This document shows, one piece after another, positions 56,696-64,000 of a DNA stretch of 64,000 nucleotides. The notes under the pieces were generated by a model. It saw only the letters and a list, made by a program, of their open reading frames with translations, was not told the DNA's origin and did no database searches. The position numbers and the translations under genes were made by a program. The first letter of the stretch is position 1; every line of letters begins with the position of its first letter. This DNA comes from Hymenobacter setariae (GTDB lineage: Bacteria > Bacteroidota > Bacteroidia > Cytophagales > Hymenobacteraceae), in contig NZ_VMRJ01000004.1 in the NCBI RefSeq assembly GCF_007713685.1, positions 833,748 to 897,747 of the forward strand, in the 5' to 3' direction.

Positions 56696-57658
56696 ATGTC
56701 CTTTTCATTCGCACCCGTTGCCCTTTTAGTAGCCAATCCATCCTATCAACTTGATGAGCAACGCAATGAATATTGGCGTTCAGTAGCTGCGTATGAAAAC
56801 ACTGTACTACCCGTGTTTTTGTACCTAGAACATATCAATTGGGAAGCGGTAATAACTTGGCATATTGAACGCTGGAAAAGGGAATTTGTCAGCGAGGCGA
56901 GGCGCTTTGTTCGGGAGAATAACGGCCGTTGGGCTGGCAAAAAGTTTTTGCTTCCCGAAGAACCTGAACTTGACAATTTCAGCCGCAAAGTAGCTCTACC
57001 AATCCCTACCCCAGCCGACCGCCTGAGCCAGTCTCACGCGTTTTTTCGGGAAGTTCATACTGGTATGAGCTTGCGAGATTTAGCGGCGGCACCTGATAAG
57101 CGCAGACATCTAGCTGAACGGCTACGGAGCGCCGCCCTTATGTTAACAAACACATTGGCAAGTAGAAACGCGGCGGGGTGGGAGCCTGATTGGGAGCTAC
57201 AAAACGTACTACAATTTCAGCGCATACATTCCTTTAAACCTGATGAAGTAGGAGCTCTATTAGCTAAAGTTGAGCATTTTATAAACTGCTGGGCCACTTT
57301 TCACGAAGTTGAGCATGATAACGCTACCATGTTCCTGCAAACTGTGCCTGTATCGGCTGTAGACACACCCGACCAAACGGGAAGTGAGCGGCCCTGGGCC
57401 AAGATAGAAGCATTAGCTGAGCGCATAGGGTTGCGTAAAAATGACGCTTTTCTTCTCGCTCCCAAATGGATAGCAGCAGCAACGGCGGGCATGATTGATG
57501 CGCTTTGCGAAGCTGAAATACTTCCTGCTTCGGGCGAGCTACAGCGGCTGTACGCTGATTTCTCAGAGCATTATAACCGCAGCATCAAAGCTGACCGAGT
57601 TACTCCTACTCGTGCAGCCTGGCAAAGGAAGGCCCGAAAGGAGTTGGGGCTAGAATAG
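56696..57658 (+). CDS. Hypothetical protein of the second element
   Basis: The product has 320 residues, mostly helical and soluble: 'EHINWEAVITWHIERWKREFVSEARRFVREN', 'FFREVHTGMSLRDLAAAPDKRRHLAERLRSAALMLTNTL'. No motif is recognised. It is 58 bases after the integrase and on the same strand. GC content drops here relative to the integrase. Confidence 0.55.
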   Translation: MSFSFAPVALLVANPSYQLDEQRNEYWRSVAAYENTVLPVFLYLEHINWEAVITWHIERWKREFVSEARRFVRENNGRWAGKKFLLPEEPELDNFSRKVALPIPTPADRLSQSHAFFREVHTGMSLRDLAAAPDKRRHLAERLRSAALMLTNTLASRNAAGWEPDWELQNVLQFQRIHSFKPDEVGALLAKVEHFINCWATFHEVEHDNATMFLQTVPVSAVDTPDQTGSERPWAKIEALAERIGLRKNDAFLLAPKWIAAATAGMIDALCEAEILPASGELQRLYADFSEHYNRSIKADRVTPTRAAWQRKARKELGLE

Positions 57659-57792
57659 TAAAACCCCCGAATTTGCGGTCAGAACCCTCGAATAAGGCGT
57701 TGGAAGCCCCGCCGGGGATTGTTGTAGCCTGGTTAAATACCTCTATTTACGTCGTTCCCGACTGACAAACACCCCGGCGGGCACGGTGCAAA

Positions 57793-58119
57793 ATGCTGGC
57801 AAATAGCCCCGGCTTAGTTATTGCTGACTACGCCCAACTAATCGAAGATGTACGCGCCATAGTGCGCTACGAACTACACTGCGCCCCAGCGGCTCACGCT
57901 AGCCCACCTACGACCCCGGCCGACGAGTTGCTGAGCATCCGAGAGGCCGCCACGATGCTGGGCGTAACCGTACAAACGGTACACGAATGGAAGCGGCGAG
58001 GGCTACTGAAATATCACAAGCTGGGCAGCCGCAGCTATCTTAAGCGGGCAGACGTGCTAGCCGCTTTGCAGGGGCAGCAGCGCACTATGAAAGCTGGGAA
58101 GGGTGCGGGCCATGTCTAG
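57793..58119 (+). CDS. MerR/excisionase-type HTH protein
   Basis: The product has 108 residues. The C-terminal half carries the HTH_17 excisionase fold: 'LLSIREAATMLGVTVQTVHEWKRRGLLKYHKLGSRSYLKRADVLAAL'. The N-terminal half is a variable linker. In Bacteroidetes elements this gene regularly follows the integrase and acts as excisionase or regulator. It overlaps the next gene by 17 bases. The 130-base region before it has a 'ccccgccgggg' palindrome (57707-57717). Confidence 0.87.
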   Translation: MLANSPGLVIADYAQLIEDVRAIVRYELHCAPAAHASPPTTPADELLSIREAATMLGVTVQTVHEWKRRGLLKYHKLGSRSYLKRADVLAALQGQQRTMKAGKGAGHV

Positions 58120-58963
58120 TACCTATCAATTAGGAGCCGAGATGCTGGCTTGTGCCTTTACTCTGGCCGGCACAAATACGCCAACCCCTGCCGAGCTATC
58201 GGCGGCCCTAGCTGAAATATACCCCGGCGGTAAGGCCCCCACCGTGGCCGACCTACTGGCTGTCGGCTGGCTTGTCCCGGCTATATCTGACCGTACTCGC
58301 TTACGCCTACCCCCCGTTTCTTTAGCTAAAGTATCGGCCTGCTTGGTAGCGCCTAACGCCCCAAGCGCTGCGCCCGCGCCGCCGGTTATGAATGAAGTAC
58401 AACCGGCTGCCGCTCCCTACCTGTTTAGCTATTACCGGGGAGGCATTACAGTAACCGCGCCCTACAAGACTATCACCCCAGCTCAGCTCTTTGCCGTGCT
58501 CACATCGGACCGGCACCGTGCCACTACTGAAGCCCTACGCGCCGCGCCCGTGGGCAGCCCCCAGCGGACCGAATTGAAAAAGAGCCTTGACTATGTGACG
58601 CCTGCCGGCACCTTCACCCGCCGCGCTAATGGAGCGCTTGCCGAAGCGTCGGGGCTGCTAGTATTGGACTTTGACCACCTGCTCGACCTGCCCGCCGCCC
58701 GCGCTGCGCTGCTAGCTGATGCTGACGTAGGGCCGGCCATAGCCTTGCTATTCACTAGCCCCAGCGGGGACGGGCTCAAGGCAATTGTGGAGACTGACCC
58801 TGTCGGTTCGCACCTCGAAAATTTTCAATTCTGCGCGGAACATCTCACTGAACATTACGCAGACCTAGGGCTAATTCCTGACAAATCTGGCAAGGACGTA
58901 GCCCGCGCCTGTTTTGTACCCTACGACCCCGCTGCCTGGCTAGCCCCAGCCTTCGCGGCCTAA
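58103..58963 (+). CDS. VirE-N/BT4734-like primase-type protein
   Basis: The protein has 286 residues. The conserved core begins at about 112 ('LFSYYRGGITVTAPYKTITPAQLFAVLTSD', 'LKKSLDYVTPAGTFTRRANGALAEASGLLVLDFDHL', 'IALLFTSPSGDGLKAIVETD', 'ARACFVPYDP'), matching BT4734-like/VirE N-terminal domains, which resemble archaeo-eukaryotic primases (Asp-x-Asp in 'LDFDHL', 'SGDGLK', 'CFVPYD'). It acts with the next gene in element replication. Confidence 0.85.
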   Translation: MRAMSSTYQLGAEMLACAFTLAGTNTPTPAELSAALAEIYPGGKAPTVADLLAVGWLVPAISDRTRLRLPPVSLAKVSACLVAPNAPSAAPAPPVMNEVQPAAAPYLFSYYRGGITVTAPYKTITPAQLFAVLTSDRHRATTEALRAAPVGSPQRTELKKSLDYVTPAGTFTRRANGALAEASGLLVLDFDHLLDLPAARAALLADADVGPAIALLFTSPSGDGLKAIVETDPVGSHLENFQFCAEHLTEHYADLGLIPDKSGKDVARACFVPYDPAAWLAPAFAA

Positions 58964-58992
58964 CACCTAATGGGCTTCTTAGCTATAACTAT

Positions 58993-60792
58993 ATGAAACT
59001 CAATATAAACAAAGAGAAAGCGGCTACTCCCGCCAAAAAACAACCCGCTGTCCCCGGCCCTACGCCCCCACCGGAAGCTGACGCAGCCAACTTGGAACCT
59101 TGGGTTTTAGCGGTTGAGGCGGCCGGCGGCTTGCCAGATGACTACGCTAGTTGGCAGCGGACTTGCTTTGCTCTGGCCGCCGTGGGAGAGACGGGTCGGA
59201 GTTTATTTCACCGAATCAGTTGCCTCAGCCCAAAGTATGATGAAAGTGAAACGGATGAGAAGTTTGATGAGGCCCTAAAAAATGGGAACGGTAGCGTAGG
59301 GCCGGCTACGTTTGTACACCTCTGCAAGGAGGCGGGTATATCACTGCCAAAAAAGCAATGGCGGGGTGACGCGAAGGAAGTGCTGAAAAAGACGCGGGAG
59401 GCGGTTGATGCGGCCGGCTTATCTATTTCTGATGCTCAGGTAGCGATTGGGGTGAGAGCGGCACTGAACGCAAAGAAAGACGGGCGAACAGATGGGGGCA
59501 TTAGCGTTATGTTACACGCGGGTTTACCAATTGAAGCAGCCGAGATTATAGCCAATGAGGTACGGGCAAGCTCGGCAATACTCCCGATAACCCGCCGCCC
59601 GACAAGAGATGATATCATAGGCCAATTAGGAACGCTTTGGACTATTTATTTCGATCCTAGCAGCGGCATTTATTACCGGGGGCAACCGGGGGAGAATGAC
59701 CCGGCCGAATGGCAAAGGTTTGATAGTCGGAGCCCGATTATAAATGATTTTCTTCTTGAGTTAGAACGTAAAGGATTAAACACCGATAAACGCACTCTAC
59801 TAGAGGCTATTGAAAGCTCTTACTGCTATCGGGAAATTAATTACCTGACTGCCCGTCTTGATTATTTGGCCGCCCGTTGGGACGGGAAAAATTATCTGGC
59901 TCAACTAACCGCTACGGCCGCAACTGATGATGATGCATTGTTTACTGTACTATTCAAAAAGTGGCTTCTCAATACCATAGCGCAAGCATATTGCAATTCA
60001 CCGGGGTGCCGTAATGAGCACGCCCTAGTATTCGTATCAGCTCAGCAGGGAGTAGGGAAAACAAGCTTCTTTGCTGGCCTGACGTGGGACGATGCACTAT
60101 TTGCTAGCGTCCCCGAATTTCGCTTTGACAATAAAGAGCATCGGCTTCTAATGGCAAGTAAGTTACTGATTCTGTTAGACGAAATGGGGCAGTACAAGAA
60201 AGCGGATATTGAAACACTAAAAGCAGGTCTTAGTCAGCACCAGATAACGGCAGATAAAAAATTCCAGTCCTCGGGGGACTATCCACGCATAGGAAGTTTT
60301 GCCGGTTGTTCTAACAATGAGAACTTTCTAAAGGATGATACTGGGGATCGCCGCTTTTGGGTATTTACGCTCAAAAAATTTGATCGAGAGCGCTACGAAT
60401 TAATTCCAAAAGCGCAGCTTTGGGGACAGTTAGCACAGCTTTACAAAGACGGCGAATATTATCTTCCTACTATAGAGGAGGAAGCTGCCGTAACTGCTCG
60501 CAATGATGAAAGTTTTGCAGCAGATAAGCCCGAAGATGCTTTTATTGATGAATGCCTATTGATTACAACTGACCCAGCCGACTTTATTAAAGCAACTGAT
60601 ATGCAGGGCGCGTTAGACCTATTTAAGCATTACAAAAAAGCTCAATCCTTTTTAAGTGTTGAAGTAGTCAGAAAGAAGCTGCAACGGCTGGGTGTAAAAG
60701 CCAGCGTTAAGAAATGGATTGTGAACAAGCAGTATCGAGGGTACGAGGGGGTAAGGCTAAAAATGGAGACTCTGCCGGGAAATATTGTCTAG
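58993..60792 (+). CDS. VirE-type primase-helicase ATPase
   Basis: The protein has 599 residues. A PriCT-like domain at about 33-120 ('EPWVLAVEAAGGLPDDYASWQRTCFALA', 'DESETDEKFDEALKNG'), then an SF3-like VirE ATPase: Walker A 'SAQQGVGKTSFF' (about 349-360), Walker B 'LLILLDEMGQ' (about 391-400), sensor-like 'SFAGCSNNENFLKDDTGDRRFWV'. With the upstream BT4734-like gene it forms a split primase-helicase, the replication module of many Bacteroidetes mobile elements and satellites. The octamer cluster that could be its origin lies just downstream. Confidence 0.88.
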   Translation: MKLNINKEKAATPAKKQPAVPGPTPPPEADAANLEPWVLAVEAAGGLPDDYASWQRTCFALAAVGETGRSLFHRISCLSPKYDESETDEKFDEALKNGNGSVGPATFVHLCKEAGISLPKKQWRGDAKEVLKKTREAVDAAGLSISDAQVAIGVRAALNAKKDGRTDGGISVMLHAGLPIEAAEIIANEVRASSAILPITRRPTRDDIIGQLGTLWTIYFDPSSGIYYRGQPGENDPAEWQRFDSRSPIINDFLLELERKGLNTDKRTLLEAIESSYCYREINYLTARLDYLAARWDGKNYLAQLTATAATDDDALFTVLFKKWLLNTIAQAYCNSPGCRNEHALVFVSAQQGVGKTSFFAGLTWDDALFASVPEFRFDNKEHRLLMASKLLILLDEMGQYKKADIETLKAGLSQHQITADKKFQSSGDYPRIGSFAGCSNNENFLKDDTGDRRFWVFTLKKFDRERYELIPKAQLWGQLAQLYKDGEYYLPTIEEEAAVTARNDESFAADKPEDAFIDECLLITTDPADFIKATDMQGALDLFKHYKKAQSFLSVEVVRKKLQRLGVKASVKKWIVNKQYRGYEGVRLKMETLPGNIV

Positions 60793-60857
60793 TAGGTCAG
60801 ATACGTGTCTACTAAGAAAGTGGCCTTACAGTGCGTGAGGCAGCTTTTATTCCAATA

Positions 60858-61075
60858 CTAGACAGTCAAACAGCTAGACAGCTTTTACTCAAGCATTATA
60901 TGCATTATAACAAAATAGCACTACACCCCACCCCTTACTCCCATTACATACATTCCCATCTTGCTGTACAGTCTGTCTAGATAATAAGAAAAAGGCTTAT
61001 AAGAATAGTAGATTGAGAAAATCACTAGACAGCAAGGGGGACAAGCCCTGTCCCGCTGCTGTCTAGCCTGTCTAG
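60858..61075. repeat. Cluster of CTAGACAG octamers, candidate origin of the second element
   Basis: Six exact copies of CTAGACAG or its complement CTGTCTAG are at 60858, 60874, 60973, 61025, 61059 and 61068. The region is A/T-rich and gene-free (60793-61166), and directly follows the VirE primase-helicase gene. A partial 'tgtctag' lies at 60786. Iterons next to a replication protein gene mark origins in plasmids, satellites and PICIs. Confidence 0.65.
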
Positions 61076-61166
61076 CTACCACAGTGCCCCTTTACAAGCT
61101 AAAAAACCAGATAGGCTTAATTGTAATTATCCTTCCTTACTTATTTCGGTTTCCTCAAAAGCTACC

Positions 61167-61748
61167 ATGCCCCGCCTTAGAACTGACCCACCTACCACTG
61201 ACTTTACCCAAAAGATTCAGCTAACCGACTTGCGCCGCTGGGGTTTCTTACAGCCGGGCCATTATGCTTTTACCTTGACGCTTTACAACCCCTATACCGG
61301 TGCACAAAGCGGGCAAGTATCATGTGAGTTGTCTATGCTTGAGGCGAGCGGTTGGTTACGGCTTAGCTATTCTGTTAATGAAACCCCCTATAACTATTTG
61401 ATACAATTAGAGGCCGTTGCCTCTAACCTAGGGCGGGGGGTGTACTTTCTTTTTCTTTGTCCACTGTCGGGACGACGAGCAAAAACACTGTATTGGTGCC
61501 AGGGCGCACTTTACTTTGCCCACCGAGCCGAGCTAGGCGTGAAGTATGAAACGCAGTATGTAGCAGGAATTTTTGGAGCAGTGGTGCCTTTCTACAAACG
61601 GAGCATTCAGGCGCAAAGGGCTCTTGAAAGACCACATCGGAAACGCTGGTATGCTGGCAAGCCCACACGTTGGCATCAGGCCGCACTCAGAGCGTTGAGT
61701 AGAAATGCTGAACTATTCCCTAGTATCATGGCTGCTATTCGCTCCTAA
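61167..61748 (+). CDS. Hypothetical protein of the second element
   Basis: The product has 193 residues. The centre ('IQLEAVASNLGRGVYFLFLCPLSGRRAKTLYWCQGALYFAHRAELGVKYETQYVAG') looks like a beta-rich domain in which 'FLCP..GRR...LY......F.CR....L.Y' patterns occur in transposon-associated zinc-ribbon proteins; here only two Cys are left. The C terminus is basic ('RPHRKRWYAGKPTRWHQ'). It follows the octamer cluster. Confidence 0.6.
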   Translation: MPRLRTDPPTTDFTQKIQLTDLRRWGFLQPGHYAFTLTLYNPYTGAQSGQVSCELSMLEASGWLRLSYSVNETPYNYLIQLEAVASNLGRGVYFLFLCPLSGRRAKTLYWCQGALYFAHRAELGVKYETQYVAGIFGAVVPFYKRSIQAQRALERPHRKRWYAGKPTRWHQAALRALSRNAELFPSIMAAIRS

Positions 61749-62324
61749 ATAGCTGACCTATGACAAAGCTCCACTCCCTCTACTGGGGAATGCGGGGATT
61801 TACCGTATGCATAACGTCCCAAGCTAGACAATTGGCTATCAGTCAGCTGTTCTTTGCCGTGACTCAAGATCCGCAAAAAAAGCAACTCGAACGTACTGTA
61901 TCTCTAGCTACTATGGTCATCTAGGTACCACAGAAAGTAATCTATGCGCTCCGGAATAAAATACAAGCAGGCTTGGTTTGCTACTTCTACTATTTTCATC
62001 TGGATGTGCGATGTGATGGGCTTTTTGCCCATGTTCACAACTTCCCTTGCCTGCACAGCGATGTAGCCGTTTTTAAACAGTTGGTCGCACCCAAACCTGC
62101 ATATCTTCATGTTTATATTTAAATCTTTCTTTTCAGATTTAGAACAGCGAGCTAGTCACTTGATGAGCGCAGCTACTAGAAAGGTTATGGGGAATTCTTG
62201 CGCGCAACACCCAGGCGACGGGCCTCATCAAGCATCAGTATGCGAGTCCAGGCGGAAAGTGTTTTTTTGATTTTGACGCCTTCTTAAATAACTATTTTCT
62301 CAAAATTTTACACCTCTTTCTTGC
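61749..62324. other. Gap of about 570 bases, possibly degenerate
   Basis: A 68-codon minus-strand frame at 61904-62110 (MKICRFGCDQLFKNGYIAVQ...) is the only open one with a plausible start, but there is no family or context to support it. 'aagctagacaattgg' near 61822 carries a 'ctagaca' like the octamers. Otherwise nothing is recognised. Confidence 0.4.
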
Positions 62325-62750
62325 ATGAAGAACCCTAGTGCCCCTGACTTCTCAAAAGTATCGCTCGACGCTACGCCTATTAATGATATTGACCGAGACT
62401 ATGGCCTATTGGGCATCAAGCTTGGAATCTCCCCCGAGCAACTTTCGGATAGAGTACTATCCAAAGCGTGGGATGATATGGAAGCATACACGCGTCCTAC
62501 TGACTCGTTGCGAATAGGTAAGGCACAAGCGTCTTACATCGAGTACTGGTTCAAGGCTGGCAAGCTTGTCACTATTATGATAGGGTTCGACAATGAGCAG
62601 GATGGCCTTCTAATTCGTGATGCTTTCTCGCGCGTGTATGGGCGCGGCTTCGGTACTGATAAACTGGTTCGTTGGATTGGTACAGAGGCGTCCATCATTT
62701 TTACCGTTAGAGACAAGAATGATGGTTATTTATCCATCGATGCCAATTGA
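62325..62750 (+). CDS. Hypothetical protein
   Basis: The product has 141 residues and is soluble: 'DIDRDYGLLGIKLGISPEQLSDRVLSKAWDDMEAYTRPTDSL' and 'GKLVTIMIGFDNEQDGLLIRDAFSRVYG'. It is followed by a terminator hairpin at 62791-62823, so it is a single unit. No family is recognised. Confidence 0.55.
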   Translation: MKNPSAPDFSKVSLDATPINDIDRDYGLLGIKLGISPEQLSDRVLSKAWDDMEAYTRPTDSLRIGKAQASYIEYWFKAGKLVTIMIGFDNEQDGLLIRDAFSRVYGRGFGTDKLVRWIGTEASIIFTVRDKNDGYLSIDAN

Positions 62751-62790
62751 TAACTTGCTCGCCTACCTTAGAAAGTAACCGAGCAAAGTA

Positions 62791-62823
62791 AGCTCCGCCT
62801 CCCCTAAGAGTCGGAGCTTTTTT
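62791..62823 (+). terminator. Terminator
   Basis: 'agctccgcctcccctaagagtcggagcttttttt' has a 7-bp stem and a T tract, about 40 bases after the stop at 62750. Confidence 0.75.
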
Positions 62824-62861
62824 TCATACCTTGGCACCCCGGCCTTATCCTCTACACTCCC

Positions 62862-63890
62862 ATGCCCGACGAGAGCTCCAAGCCCTTCATCAACATCAGT
62901 GACCTTGCTGGCATAAAAGAGGCGCTAACGAAGTTGATTGAAACTGTCAGCTTCGGTGGTGGACGCGTTGCGGATGGTATCAACAGACTAGCTAATGCTT
63001 ATCTGCTTGCTAGCAGAGACACCCAAAACGAGGTGAATAATATCCGACAAGTTGAGGGCGCCAAGAACCAGATGCTAGCAGAGCGAATGCAGCTGTTAAC
63101 GGCTATTTCAACTGGAAGCCCTCAGCAACTGAAGAGTTTGGATGTAACAGGAGTAGAGGTTTCGGCACATTTCGAACTAGCACCGATTGATACAGCAAAG
63201 CTGCAAGAGCGAGCTAATAGCCGGGCTGCTTACCAGAATGCACTTCATCAATTAAATATTGATGGTACAGTCGCCGCCGCCGCCGCGGTCCTTTTAGAAG
63301 AGCCAGATGTGACCACTGAGCCGGTAGACCAGGATTGGATTAATCGCTTTTTTGAAAGCGCCAAACTGGTTTCAACGGAAGAAATGCAGGTATTATGGGG
63401 ACATATCCTAGCAGGTGAGGTCAAGCAGCCAGGCTCCTATTCTTTGCGCACCTTAGAAGTTCTGCGGAATTTAACTCAACGTGAAGCCCATGTATTTAGA
63501 ACAGCGGCAAGCTTTACTATTAGTACTAACGGGAAGTACTCAATAGGAATCACTCGTTATGGCCATCACGATATGCCATCGGCTGCTTATGGGCTCCCTT
63601 ATTCTGCTGTTCTTGAGCTTATAGACTGCGGGCTAGTTGCTCAGAACGATTATAACATAGGTTTACATACAGGGAAACCGGACGCCTTACAGGATTACTT
63701 TCAAATAGGTAACCGGGTACTTGTAATGAGCAGTGAGGTTCCAGTGTCAACGTATTATACAGTACACGATTACACAAAGGCTGGTCACGAGCTGTATAGC
63801 TTAGTTGCGGGAGAGGCTGAGCTTTCGATTTCCTTTTTAGTAGACTTCACTAAACCAATGCGTGACGAAGGTATAAGTGGGGTGGTCTAG
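62862..63890 (+). CDS. DUF2806-like protein
   Basis: The product has 342 residues. 'QDWINRFFESAKLVSTEEMQVLWGHILAGEVKQPGSYSLRTLEVLRNLTQREAHVFRTAA' is the characteristic block of DUF2806 proteins, which are typical accessory genes of mobile regions and are of unknown role. N-terminal helices 'IKEALTKLIETVSFGGGRVADGINRLANAYLLA' could associate with membranes. The stop abuts the IS3 transposase end. Confidence 0.75.
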   Translation: MPDESSKPFINISDLAGIKEALTKLIETVSFGGGRVADGINRLANAYLLASRDTQNEVNNIRQVEGAKNQMLAERMQLLTAISTGSPQQLKSLDVTGVEVSAHFELAPIDTAKLQERANSRAAYQNALHQLNIDGTVAAAAAVLLEEPDVTTEPVDQDWINRFFESAKLVSTEEMQVLWGHILAGEVKQPGSYSLRTLEVLRNLTQREAHVFRTAASFTISTNGKYSIGITRYGHHDMPSAAYGLPYSAVLELIDCGLVAQNDYNIGLHTGKPDALQDYFQIGNRVLVMSSEVPVSTYYTVHDYTKAGHELYSLVAGEAELSISFLVDFTKPMRDEGISGVV

Positions 63891-64000
63891 TTACGCTGGA
63901 CAGTTTAGGGCGTTAAGTTGAAGGAGCTGTTGGTGAGTATGATAGGGTGTCTGATAGCCGATACTGGAGTGTAGGCGCTCGTGATTATAATAATCAAAAT
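63891..64000 (-). mobile_element. C-terminal end of an IS3-family transposase (OrfB), cut by the window edge
   Basis: On the minus strand the last 36 codons read 'FDYYNHERLHSSIGYQTP' and on to 'NALNCPA' and stop. 'YYN..R.HSS.GY.TP' is the standard end of IS3-type OrfB integrases. The stop lies directly at the stop of the DUF2806 gene (TAG then TTA). The catalytic core and the far inverted repeat are outside the window; whether the near end of the IS is inside 62862-63890 cannot be seen. Confidence 0.8.

Noticed and set aside
61904..62110. 68-codon minus-strand frame
   Set aside because: Possible but without family, conserved copy or operon context; kept only as a remark on the gap.

Overview
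The window reads as a Hymenobacter-like genome (Bacteroidetes, Cytophagales). The evidence is a protein with a type IX secretion sorting domain, BLUF photoreceptors, Bacteroidetes-type tyrosine recombinases, lack of regular Shine-Dalgarno sites, and dozens of small 'aaaagcccc...ggggctttt' terminators. Almost all of it is mobile DNA: three elements appear to lie end to end, joined at a repeated junction that ends in what looks like a tRNA 3' end.

Region A (1-8.9 kb) looks like the relic of an older prophage. It holds a deleted copy of an integrase 5' end, a BLUF/STAS-like gene pair, several small exported or membrane proteins on the minus strand, and at 7.2-8.4 kb decayed copies of genes that are intact at 28-31 kb. 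It ends at a junction repeat at about 8.69-8.94 kb.

Region B (8.9-55.2 kb) is a largely intact siphovirus-type prophage. The integrase lies next to the left junction. It is followed by cargo on the minus strand: a second BLUF/STAS-like pair, a T9SS-exported beta-propeller protein, a tail-collar-like exported protein, then a 1478-residue Cas4/Dna2-like nuclease-helicase and a DNA methyltransferase next to the CI-type repressor. Rightward early genes follow: Cro-position protein, ParB-like protein, sigma factor, lambda-O-like initiator with an internal 12-bp repeat array, and a RecA-fold helicase. Next comes a hotspot of minus-strand small genes separated by repeated stubs. Then come HNH endonuclease, terminase, portal, protease, capsid, head-tail connectors, tail tube, a frameshifted tail chaperone, a split tape measure, tail tip and fibre proteins, and a lysis-type cluster of small membrane proteins. 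It closes with accessory minus-strand genes and the right junction repeat at 54.94-55.21 kb.

Region C (55.2-63.9 kb) is a smaller integrated element: integrase, HTH excisionase-like protein, a two-gene VirE/primase-helicase module and a cluster of CTAGACAG octamers that looks like an origin. No relaxase or capsid genes are visible. This layout is what one expects of a phage satellite or an integrative mobilizable element. A DUF2806-like gene and the C-terminal end of an IS3-type transposase close the window.

The items most worth following are the lysogen-encoded methyltransferase plus nuclease-helicase pair, the repeated BLUF/STAS-like pairs, the small-gene hotspot built on repeated stubs, the satellite-like element beside the prophage, and the recoding candidates in the tail genes (a -1 frameshift, a split tape measure and an in-frame amber codon).
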